DNA from: Comamonadaceae bacterium
GTDB lineage: Bacteria; Pseudomonadota; Gammaproteobacteria; Burkholderiales; Burkholderiaceae_C
DNA: 64,000 nt
Direction: 5' to 3'
Assembly (NCBI GenBank): GCA_947455465.1
Contig: CANGNS010000009.1
Span: 1-64,000 of the forward strand
Shown here one piece after another: positions 8,896-17,800 of the stretch (its first letter is position 1; the number at the start of each line of letters is the position of its first letter). The notes under the pieces are model-generated. The model saw nothing but the letters and a program-made list of their open reading frames with translations, ran no database searches and had not been told where the DNA came from. The position numbers and the translations under genes were made by a program.

Positions 8896-10275
8896 ATGAG
8901 CAACTTTCATCCAAACCGAAGGGATTTTTTGAAACGCGTGGGCGCAGTGAGTGCGACCGGTTTATCCGCAGGCGCGTTGCAATGGTTGGCTTCTGAAAGC
9001 AACTTGGCCCACGCTGACACGGATTACCGAGCGTTGGTCTGTATTTACCTAGCGGGTGGCAATGACAGCAACAATATGCTGATGCCTACCGATGGCGCCT
9101 ATACGGACTATGCCAATGCACGCAAGGAGCTAGCCCTTGGGCGGTCCGAAATATCACCCCTCATTGGATCCTCAGCAGGACACACCTTTGGCTTACACAG
9201 CGCCATGGCGGGCTTGGCGCCGCTGTACAACCAAAAACGTCTGGCCTTCATTGCCAACGCAGGTCCGTTGATCAAGCCTGTTACCGCCGAGCAGGTAAAG
9301 AACAACACTGCCACCATCCCCGCTTTTTTGCTTTCACACAGTGATCAGACGGCAATGCAGCAGGGCTGGCAAGGAGGCGCAGATCCCAGCGGCTGGGCTG
9401 GACGCGGCCTGGAACAACTAGGCAGTTCTTTGCGTAATCCGGTTGCGGCCCTCACCATGACACAAAACAGCACTTTGGTGCTGGGCCAAAGTAGTTCGGT
9501 GGCCATGACCTATCCTGGCGGGACGCGCTATTGGGGTCAAGCCGATCTGATCAGCAACACCAACACGGCGACACAGATTTTGCGGTCCATGTCGCAGATG
9601 CAGTTTGCGCAGGGCTATGACAATGAGTATGTGCGCACGATGAAGTGTGCGCTGAACGACTCAACGATTTTGGCCAACGCGCTCAGCCAAGCCGCACCGG
9701 CTCCGACTGACTTGGGCACAGAATATCTGGCACAGGAGTTGGCCTATCTGGCGCAAATCATGCCGGTAATGAAAAGTTACGGCTACCGCCGGCAGGTTTT
9801 TTTGGTCGAATACGGTGGCTTTGATACCCACACCGCACAGCGAAGTAACGCGATCAATGACAAGCAAAGCCAAGACTACCTGCTCAGCGTGGTTGCCAAG
9901 GCTATGGTTGGATTTGACGCGGCACTGCAACGCGCCGGTTTGGGTAACAACGTAGTCACTTTCACGATGTCGGACTTCAACCGCACCCTCAAACCTGCGG
10001 CCGGAGGCGGCTCCGACCATGCCTGGGGAGGCCACTCTATGGTGATGGGTGGCCCGGTGATGGGCGGCGCAGTTTATGGGACCTTCCCTTCGCTCCTGCT
10101 GGGCGGTGTGGACGATTTTGACGAGGCGGCTGGTGGTCGCTGGGTTCCAAGCACCTCGGCAGATCAGGTAGGCGCAACGCTGATGGCTTGGATGGGTTTG
10201 CCCGCCACAAATATGGCTGCTGTATTTCCGAATCTGGCAAACTTTAAGCAAACGAATCTTGGATTTTTGGCCTAG
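8896..10275 (+). CDS. DUF1501-family Tat-exported protein
   Basis: 459 residues. A twin-arginine signal (RRDFLKR at 8-14) precedes a hydrophobic segment and AHA, so export is in folded form. The body has the DUF1501 features LAGGNDSNNMLMP, EYGGFDTH, TMSDFNRTL and DHAWGGHS, a sulfatase/alkaline-phosphatase-like pattern with conserved Asp and His. The biochemical function of the family is not established. It is the second gene of an apparent operon DUF1800-DUF1501-DUF4214, with 13 bases to the next start. Confidence 0.88.
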   Translation: MSNFHPNRRDFLKRVGAVSATGLSAGALQWLASESNLAHADTDYRALVCIYLAGGNDSNNMLMPTDGAYTDYANARKELALGRSEISPLIGSSAGHTFGLHSAMAGLAPLYNQKRLAFIANAGPLIKPVTAEQVKNNTATIPAFLLSHSDQTAMQQGWQGGADPSGWAGRGLEQLGSSLRNPVAALTMTQNSTLVLGQSSSVAMTYPGGTRYWGQADLISNTNTATQILRSMSQMQFAQGYDNEYVRTMKCALNDSTILANALSQAAPAPTDLGTEYLAQELAYLAQIMPVMKSYGYRRQVFLVEYGGFDTHTAQRSNAINDKQSQDYLLSVVAKAMVGFDAALQRAGLGNNVVTFTMSDFNRTLKPAAGGGSDHAWGGHSMVMGGPVMGGAVYGTFPSLLLGGVDDFDEAAGGRWVPSTSADQVGATLMAWMGLPATNMAAVFPNLANFKQTNLGFLA

Positions 10276-10288
10276 TTGAGACCTCGCG

Positions 10289-12754
10289 ATGGATTACCAC
10301 ATCACCGGGGATAACCTCACCATCGACACGGCGAAGCTAGGTCAGGCTGATTGGACTACGTATTACTTGGATGGCAAGGGCATCACCATCACCCTGAGTA
10401 ATGCCAATGTGGTCGTCGGCGCAGGAAATGCCACCATCATTGCAAAAGATATATGGTCTGCCGCCTGCTTTTGGAACGCGCCCAAAATGGGCATCAATAT
10501 CAATCTAAAAACTGGCGTGGGAACAGGCTCCCAGGGTGCCACAGTTCACCTGATTGATGTTCACAATATCCAGGGCTTCTACCTTGACGACAGACTGATC
10601 GGGGGCGCTGGTGACACATTTTTTTGGGGCAACGGCGGGAATGACTACTTCCAGGGGGGCGATGGCATCAGCACCCTGGGACTTGGTGGACTGATTTCAC
10701 GTTACTCCTTCAAAGTCAGCATCGACGGCATGAACGCGACCGTGACTGACAACGAAGCGGGCAGCGGCGCATCCCACAATGTCACCACATTGGTCAATGT
10801 GCAGCGCTTACAACTGTGGAACCCAGTTACATCAAGCTCCATTACCTATGATGTTGAAAGCTTCATCACAGACCAAGATCGCGCACTTCAAGGCCTGCTA
10901 GCACCCAACCCAGCCCGCTGGAACTCCAACCTCCCAATGGGCAGCGCGGCGGCGGTGAGCTACAGCTTTGCGCCAGGCGCCCTCTCTGCGAGCGCGCAAG
11001 CGGCAGTCAAGGCGATATTGACAGCCACCTCTGCGGTAGTAGGTCTGGACTTTGTAGGGGTCAGTTCAGGCGGGCAGATAGTGATCAACGCCAGCGCGCA
11101 AAGCAACGGTATGGTAACGGTGGTAGGAACCCCTGCTGCTAATGGCGGACATTGTGAAATTACATTCAATAGCAATCTGCTCACGGATACCAGCCCGGCT
11201 ACCAAAGGATTTGAGACCTTGCTGCACGGCATTGGGGCAGCGCTTGGACTGAAAGAGGCCAATTACGCAATTGGTGGAAGCAGCGCGACGGTTCTGGCAA
11301 CCCGCGACGATTTCACGGTGAATACCGTCATGTCTACCCATGCCTTTGATCTACGCGGAGGAGCTCGAGATAACTGGGGACGACTTGATCTGATCGCTTT
11401 GCAATCACTTTACGGCGCACGCACTATCCAAGCCGGTAACGATAGCTACCAGCTCAATGATGCAACGGGTCTCACATTGCATACCTTGGTCGATAACGGC
11501 GGTACCAACACCTTAGATGCGTCCGGTTGCACCTTCGGCGTGACGCTCAACCTGAACGCCGGCGCTATGTCCTCGGCAGGCGTGACACCGCAGGGAACCG
11601 CCGCATTTAATAATTTTGCACTATCGGCCAACACGGTGATGCAGGTCGCCATCGGTAGTGCACATGACGATTGGCTCATTGGAAATGATCTGGATGACAC
11701 TTTTTTTCCAGGCGTTGGCAATGACTTGGTCCAGGGCGGTAAAGGCAGCAACACGGTCGTACTTTCCAGCCCATGGAGCGCCTACCTAGCGGGCATGGAA
11801 ACACGTGCTGGTGTGGCAACATTGACTTTGCAGGCAGCAGACGGCATCTCTGGCACCAAGACCTGCACCGGAATTCTCAATTATCAATTCACTGATGCAG
11901 TGTTACAGGTGGGGTCGGCCAATTCCACCCTAAACCTACGTACATCGGGCAATTTTTTGGTGGGGCAAGGATTTGGCTTTGGGCGCATAGCCGGCACGGC
12001 GGGATACGATACGGGAGTGTTTAGCGGACCATTGGCAGACTATACGATTTCATTCAAACCGGCCCAACAACTTGCCGTCGTGACCGACTCCAATGGCAGC
12101 CGTAATGCAAGCAATTCTCTGATCAGCTTTGAGCGCCTGCAATTTACTGATTTATCTATAAATCTTTCCGCCCCCGCCATCACCAGCTCAATCACCAACA
12201 CCAACCTCACGCGGATAGAGGAACTGTATATCGCATTTTTCAACAGGGTACCGGACGCAGATGGATTGGCCTACTGGGTACAACAGTTCAAGGGTGGGCA
12301 AAGTATCAATCAGATAGCTGCACTTTTCTATGAAATCGGAATTCAATATGCCAACCTGACTGGTTTTACTCCAAGTATGAGTAACAGCGATTTTATAAAT
12401 TTGATTTACAGAAATGTATTGGGGCGAAAAGACGGAGCTGACGCAGGTGGGCTCGATTATTGGAGTAAAGAATTGACAAAGGGCATCGAACGCGGCCAAC
12501 TGGTATCCACCATTTTGGATGCAGCCCACACATTCAAAAACGACACGACTTATGGCTGGGTAGCGAATTTATTGGATAACAAAATAACAGTTGCCCAAAC
12601 CTTTGCGGTCAACTTAGCGCTCAACTACAACTCGCCAAATGAATCGATAGCCCAGGGCATGAAGATCGCAGCTGCCGTGACGCCAACCAGCATCCAAAAT
12701 GCCATTGATTTGATCGGCATTCATACCGATGCGGTGACACTCAGTCAAATTTAA
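10289..12754 (+). CDS. RTX/DUF4214 protein with a degenerate serralysin-like metallopeptidase domain
   Basis: 821 residues, no signal peptide. About 100-130: RTX-like glycine repeats (GGAGDTFFWGNGGNDYFQGG). About 210-390: serralysin-like domain with sheet and helix text, LLHGIGAALGLKE (311-323), Met-turn NTVMS and LDLIALQSLYGA. In serralysins the zinc motif is HExxHxxGxxH; here H313 stays but E is G314, the second H is A317 and the third is E323, so catalysis is very unlikely. About 450-500: a second RTX block. About 635-765: DUF4214 (YIAFFNRVPDADGLAYW and YRNVLGRKDGADAGGLDYW). Probable type I secretion substrate and non-enzymatic surface protein. Stop overlaps the convergent neighbour by 4 bases. 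Confidence 0.8.
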   Translation: MDYHITGDNLTIDTAKLGQADWTTYYLDGKGITITLSNANVVVGAGNATIIAKDIWSAACFWNAPKMGININLKTGVGTGSQGATVHLIDVHNIQGFYLDDRLIGGAGDTFFWGNGGNDYFQGGDGISTLGLGGLISRYSFKVSIDGMNATVTDNEAGSGASHNVTTLVNVQRLQLWNPVTSSSITYDVESFITDQDRALQGLLAPNPARWNSNLPMGSAAAVSYSFAPGALSASAQAAVKAILTATSAVVGLDFVGVSSGGQIVINASAQSNGMVTVVGTPAANGGHCEITFNSNLLTDTSPATKGFETLLHGIGAALGLKEANYAIGGSSATVLATRDDFTVNTVMSTHAFDLRGGARDNWGRLDLIALQSLYGARTIQAGNDSYQLNDATGLTLHTLVDNGGTNTLDASGCTFGVTLNLNAGAMSSAGVTPQGTAAFNNFALSANTVMQVAIGSAHDDWLIGNDLDDTFFPGVGNDLVQGGKGSNTVVLSSPWSAYLAGMETRAGVATLTLQAADGISGTKTCTGILNYQFTDAVLQVGSANSTLNLRTSGNFLVGQGFGFGRIAGTAGYDTGVFSGPLADYTISFKPAQQLAVVTDSNGSRNASNSLISFERLQFTDLSINLSAPAITSSITNTNLTRIEELYIAFFNRVPDADGLAYWVQQFKGGQSINQIAALFYEIGIQYANLTGFTPSMSNSDFINLIYRNVLGRKDGADAGGLDYWSKELTKGIERGQLVSTILDAAHTFKNDTTYGWVANLLDNKITVAQTFAVNLALNYNSPNESIAQGMKIAAAVTPTSIQNAIDLIGIHTDAVTLSQI

Positions 12755-13890
12755 CTGCGCTTGGCAGCCACTACCGATTCATAAACTGAAAAAGTAGCTT
12801 TCGCACAGGCCTGCCAGGTAAATTGCTTAGCCCGGGCCAGCCCTGCTACTTTCAGCTGACTGATCAGCGACTGGTTATGTATCACCTCACGCATTGCATT
12901 TGCGATTTCATCGACTTCCAGTGGATCAACAAGCAATGCAGCATCTGCCGCGACCTCTGGCAAAGAGGTAGTATTTGACGTTATCACCGGTGTTTGACCG
13001 GCAAACGCTTCGAGTACCGGCAAACCAAATCCTTCAGATAGGGAAGGAAAAACCAAAGCAACCGAAGATTGCAGCAAAGCGCGTTTTTGCACATCTGAGA
13101 CGGCACCCAACCATCGAATGGGCTCGCGTCCTGCAGCCTGGTGCAACTGGTTTATCAGCGCATCACTGCCCCATCCATTTCTGCCAACAATGACCAAGGG
13201 AAAATCACGCCGCAATTCCATCGAAAGGGATTGATGTGCTTGAATAATTCTTTGAATATTTTTACGTGGCTGTAGAGTTCCGATAAAAATAAAGTAGTGA
13301 CGTGGAACTCCGAAGGCCTCCAACACTTCTTCGCAAAAACGCGCAGGAAGAATTTCAAAATAGCGACTGTCTACCCCCAAGGAGACCACACTGATTTTGT
13401 TAGGCGAAATATTGAAATGCTCAGTGATTTGAGATTTCGAGTACTCGGAAATCGTAATAACCTGCTGCGCCCAGGTGGCCGTTTTCTTCCATAGTGCGTT
13501 TTGCAATGGCCGCAGCCGCGAATGAACCCACTCTGGATGGGCTAAGGGAATCGCATCCATCAAAGTGGCGACCACAGGCGTGCCGCGCAACTTGGGAATA
13601 AGGTGATCAGTTGCATGGAACACGTCCATATCTGAGGCCTGCCCAGTACGCCCGAGATGACTGCAGCCTGTGGCGGCAGACAGGAGTGCGTTGGTACTAA
13701 ATCTGCCCCAATGCTGCGCATCAAAGCCCTCCAAAGATTCGAGCTTTGCCTGGCCAAAGACAACCGGCAAGAGCGCACACCCCTTCCGATGGAGCTCCTG
13801 GGCTAACTCTTGGGTGTAATAGGCGATGCCATCAAGCTGGCCGTGCTGTAGCCCTCTCGCTAGCACGCTGGCGCCAAACCCGACCCGCAT
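12751..13890 (-). CDS. GT4-family glycosyltransferase
   Basis: 379 residues from ATG 13890, which shares its A with the preceding gene's TGA stop (TGATG), a coupled start; an upstream in-frame ATG at 13983 would overlap the neighbour by 94 bases and is not chosen. GT-B fold with FIGTLQPRKNIQRI (sugar-nucleotide domain entry) and the EX7E-type motif SEGFGLPVLEAF near residue 283. Retaining transferase using a nucleotide sugar, probably GDP-mannose or GDP-rhamnose given the locus; specificity is not readable. Last gene of the Wzm/Wzt polysaccharide operon. Confidence 0.88.
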   Translation of the reverse strand: MRVGFGASVLARGLQHGQLDGIAYYTQELAQELHRKGCALLPVVFGQAKLESLEGFDAQHWGRFSTNALLSAATGCSHLGRTGQASDMDVFHATDHLIPKLRGTPVVATLMDAIPLAHPEWVHSRLRPLQNALWKKTATWAQQVITISEYSKSQITEHFNISPNKISVVSLGVDSRYFEILPARFCEEVLEAFGVPRHYFIFIGTLQPRKNIQRIIQAHQSLSMELRRDFPLVIVGRNGWGSDALINQLHQAAGREPIRWLGAVSDVQKRALLQSSVALVFPSLSEGFGLPVLEAFAGQTPVITSNTTSLPEVAADAALLVDPLEVDEIANAMREVIHNQSLISQLKVAGLARAKQFTWQACAKATFSVYESVVAAKRS

Positions 13891-14738
13891 CAGGGAGTCT
13901 CCAACATCCAACTGAGGGTTTGCAAAAGCGAGTATTGCTTTAGCTGCCCGACGGTCGCCAGCAATTTGGACGGATTGCCGCAAAGTTTGTGAACTTCGCC
14001 CTCACGTACAAACTCTGGGTTATCTCTGATATCCAGGAGGTGTCCGGTGAGCGACTGCAAGGCTTCCACAACCGAAGTCAGACTGTAGGAGTTTCCGGTG
14101 CAGACGTTGTATACCTCGCCTACCTGGCCTTTTTCAAGCAAAGCCAGGTATGCAGCACACACCATTCGGACGTCATTGAATTCTCGTTCTACATTTAAAT
14201 TACCAAGCTCCACACTGGGAGCTCGGCGCTTGAAATGGTCGACCAACTTGGGAATCAAAAACTGAAGCGCCTGGCCCTGGCCTGTATAGTTGAATGGGCG
14301 GGCAATAACGACTGGTAATCGATCGCTGAAAAGGCGCGCAACTTTTTCCATCGTTACCTTGCTCATTGCATAGTGATTAACAGGCGCGATTGCCTGTAAT
14401 TCATCTATGGGCGATGCTGCACAATTTCCGTATATATTCGCACTACTGGCCAGTAATACGCACTTGGGCACATCTGGCAGCGTCGCCAGGGCGGACAGCA
14501 GGTTCATAGTACCGAGCACATTGACGGAATAAAAAGCTGTCTCGTCGCCATGCCCGACAAAACTGATGCCGGCCAAATGCAAGACGGCGTCTACGTGCCG
14601 CGATGCAATTTCCGCATTCAATGCCGAGACATCTCTAAGATCCGCCTGCACGGCATACACTTTATGACCAGAACCTTCTGCCATACGAGTCAATATGCGT
14701 CCTGTAAAACCGTCCGCTCCCGTGAGTAAGATATTCAT
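13890..14738 (-). CDS. rmd: GDP-4-dehydro-6-deoxy-D-mannose reductase-like SDR
   Basis: 282 residues from ATG 14738. N-terminal Rossmann motif TGADGFTGR (about 6-14), catalytic YAMSK (YxxxK), then RPFNYTGQGQ, REFNDVR and GEVYNVCTG, a set typical of Rmd enzymes, which reduce GDP-4-keto-6-deoxymannose to GDP-D-rhamnose. A more general UDP-sugar epimerase is the alternative. The substrate would come from Gmd (53475-54575), encoded in the other polysaccharide locus, since no Gmd is present here. An in-frame GTG/ATG further upstream gives an unlikely 13-residue extension. Confidence 0.7.
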   Translation of the reverse strand: MNILLTGADGFTGRILTRMAEGSGHKVYAVQADLRDVSALNAEIASRHVDAVLHLAGISFVGHGDETAFYSVNVLGTMNLLSALATLPDVPKCVLLASSANIYGNCAASPIDELQAIAPVNHYAMSKVTMEKVARLFSDRLPVVIARPFNYTGQGQALQFLIPKLVDHFKRRAPSVELGNLNVEREFNDVRMVCAAYLALLEKGQVGEVYNVCTGNSYSLTSVVEALQSLTGHLLDIRDNPEFVREGEVHKLCGNPSKLLATVGQLKQYSLLQTLSWMLETP

Positions 14739-14740
14739 AT

Positions 14741-14827
14741 TCAATCCAAGGCCAACCTGCGAATTTCCTCCGCACAAGCATTCTCAGGCATTAATGCCAT
14801 TGCCTTCCTACCAATAAAATATTGCAT
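14741..14827 (-). CDS. Possible 28-residue ORF between two polysaccharide genes
   Basis: ATG 14827 lies 3 bases after the stop of the giant transferase gene, and TGA 14743-14741 lies 2 bases before the rmd start. The peptide begins MQYFIGRKAM and ends IRRLALD. No Shine-Dalgarno is clear. The exact fit into the gap between two tightly packed genes argues for translation, but the ORF is short and no family is recognised. It could instead be the remnant of a deleted gene's C terminus. Confidence 0.3.
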   Translation of the reverse strand: MQYFIGRKAMALMPENACAEEIRRLALD

Positions 14828-14830
14828 AGC

Positions 14831-17800
14831 TTAGTTTGATAGGTATTGCTGCGACAGATTTTGAGAATGCAAGGCAACGAGCATATTGGCAAAGCGAATG
14901 CTTAGTGTGGAGTACCGATGGTCTGCCCGCCAAATTGCACATTGGTCTGCCTTTGCAGTGATCGCCCCATCAGCAGTTCGAATGCCCTGCATTAGCGATG
15001 CAATGCCCTTGGCAATGCTTTCCGCCGAAGTGCCCGGCAACCTGTGTACAGCGTCGCTAACATCGTCAAAAATGCTAAGTGGCGTTACGGCGACCGGGAC
15101 GCCACTTGCGATTCCAAAACGAACAGCACCACTGGCAGATTCTCCAGTTTCTTGATAAGGAAAGACGATTAAATCGGCTTGCGAAAGGTGATCGAGACTT
15201 CGGGCATCATCCAGATAATCTGATTGCAAGGTAATGTAGTCTTGCGCCTCCAGCTGAGTAATTTTATTTCGCGCATGCGCGATCGCTTGCGCCGATATAG
15301 GCGCCGGATACTGGGCATTGACCATGAATAGTTCAACCGATGCGCCATCATTACGCAGAGACACTACAGCATCGATCAACTCATTGAGCCCCTTGTGCGG
15401 GAGGAAATACCCATAGCTCGCAACGCGCAATGGACGGCCACTAAATGACTTTTCCTGCCGTGGCTGCCGGTCCAATATGCCATGAGGAAAAAGTGTCACG
15501 TTATTCACCAGGCCGAGCGTCTTGAGACGATTCATATCCGCCACGCTATGGACCAGGATTCGATGACACCTTTCTAGCGCAGGCAGCATATCGGCCAGCT
15601 TTTTATGGGGCACGTGGGTGGGATCTGACGTGGAGTGCATTTCAATGACCACCGTACGCCCAGCGTCAATCTGTTGGTGCATAAAGGCAGCTAAAGTCTT
15701 CAGATCGAAAAATCCATAGTTAAATTGAATCACCACCGTATCCGATTGTTCTGACTCGATGGCAGTTGTGAGATTTTCCAACGTATCTTCATCGCCCTGA
15801 CGCCAGCAGCGAATTACGCGGACATCATCTTCAGCCACTAAAAGGTCTGCATGGCTGGCCAAAATACGCACATCCGAGGGCATATGGGCCAGGAGATGGT
15901 CCGAGTAACTTGCTATGCCACAGCGGGTATTCCAGCTACTTACCCAGGCAATACGGGGCTCCTTTTCCGCGCCCTCCAGCGCCCATCGGCGCAGTGCGTG
16001 CTCCGTTCTTTGCGCCGCCTGGCGCCAGGTGAATTTTTCAAGCAGTAGCGTGCGCCCTGCGTTCGCACGTTGTTTTCGCAGACTCTCTGGGGCCTGATGT
16101 ACTTGCACCAATGTCTGCGACAAATGGTTAACGTCAGGCCTCGCCCAGACCGAATCAGACAGTTCAAAATGACTTTGGGCATAAACAAAATCAAAGTTCA
16201 CCAGCCAAGCCGTTTCACTGTTGCAAAAATCGAGCTGTCCACTCCAAGCTGTCGCAATTACAGCCAAACCGGAAAGCATGGCTTCGGCTAAAGGTAATCC
16301 AAAGCCTTCTGCTCTGCTTGGCGCTACAAGTACCTGGCACTGCAAATATAAGGATTTGAGCTGCGAGTCACTGAAGTCTTCCTCAATGATCAATACATCG
16401 GGAAACGATGCATCAGTGGCACGAATTTCACTCAACCATTGGTGGATTTCATTGTGAGGATTGGGAAAGGTCTTTATTACCAAAGTAACGTCATCCTGCG
16501 CTCGGAAGGCAAGTCCGTAGGCCCGCAGAAGTTCTTGTACGCCTTTACGGGGAAAACAAGATGAAACATGCAGGAACCGAAATGTCTTCGCCTCCATTGG
16601 CACAACGTTGCTCGCCTGAACCCGCTCCCAGTGGTCCACGCCGATGCCGCTGACTGCAATAGGCGCCCGCACCCCACTATCAATGAGCACTTTGGCGACA
16701 TGCTGCGACATGACCGTAATGCCGCTCAGATGGGCATTGAATTCCTGCACCCAGGCCGGTGGAAAGCGACTTTCCTCCCATCCATAACAATGCAAAAGGT
16801 TCAATTTTCCATGCATATCGTGTACCCGCGGTGGGTACATAAATCGACTTAAAACCTGCGCTTGGTCGGCAGGCATAAAAGAGGTACGCAGGTGTAATGC
16901 CTGGATATCGGGGTTTGCCAACAAGAAGGCAGGGTCCGCTTGAAAATCGCCTCCGCCCTCTGCGCAATGCAAGGCGACATCGTGACCTAATTCAGCCAGG
17001 GCACGCGCAAATTCGCGATTTACCAAGGCCAGGCTATAGCTGCTATCAAACGGGCCTTCCAGACGCCAGGGCAATTTAGCGGGCAGTAGGTCTGTGCGCG
17101 CCAGTGCGCCAGAAACCAGCGAGTTAATGCCGAGGCAACGCGTGATTTCCGCCGGCGCAGTTACATTTTTTTGCTGACTCTTGGATAATATTTCGGAGAT
17201 CTCGATTGCGAGCCGATCTTCATACGCCTGAGTAGACTCGCGCCAAGGGCGAATGTTGAAATCTGTATTTTTTGCCCCAAACCGCTCCATGGCGTTTATT
17301 GCAGCTTGCGCCGTTGCATCCCAAGAAAAACGCGTAGCCTGTACGGCGCCGTTATGGATTAACGTTTGCCGGAAATCCTCATCGGTCAATGCCTGGTTTA
17401 GTTTTGCCATTATTGACGCCACTGAAAATGGGTCAAACATTGCAGCTTGCAAGTGAACAACCTCAGGCAAACTACTCGTATTTGCTGTGATGACCGGCGC
17501 ACCGCAAGCCATTGCCTCCAACGGGGGCAAGCCAAATCCTTCATGCCAGGACGGAAAAATGAATAAATGGCACAGGTTATAGGCAAGTACCAATTCTTCA
17601 TCTGACAAGAAGCCCAAAATTTTTACTTCGTCAGAGGACAATCCATGCATCGCAATAGTGGACTGCAAATATTCCACTTCGCCGGTCGACAATTTACCTG
17701 CAAGGGCTAATTGGTATTGGTCTCTAGTGCTTTTCGCTAGCGCGGCAAAAGCTTCTATAAGGCGCCCCAGATTCTTCCGATGATCTGCGCCACCGGTATA

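Noticed and set aside
10289-12754. Active serralysin-type protease
   Set aside because: Three of the four HExxH...H catalytic or zinc residues are replaced (G314, A317, E323).
13890-13983. Longer N terminus of the GT4 gene
   Set aside because: Would overlap rmd by 94 bases and adds sequence unlike the family; the TGATG start at 13890 is better.
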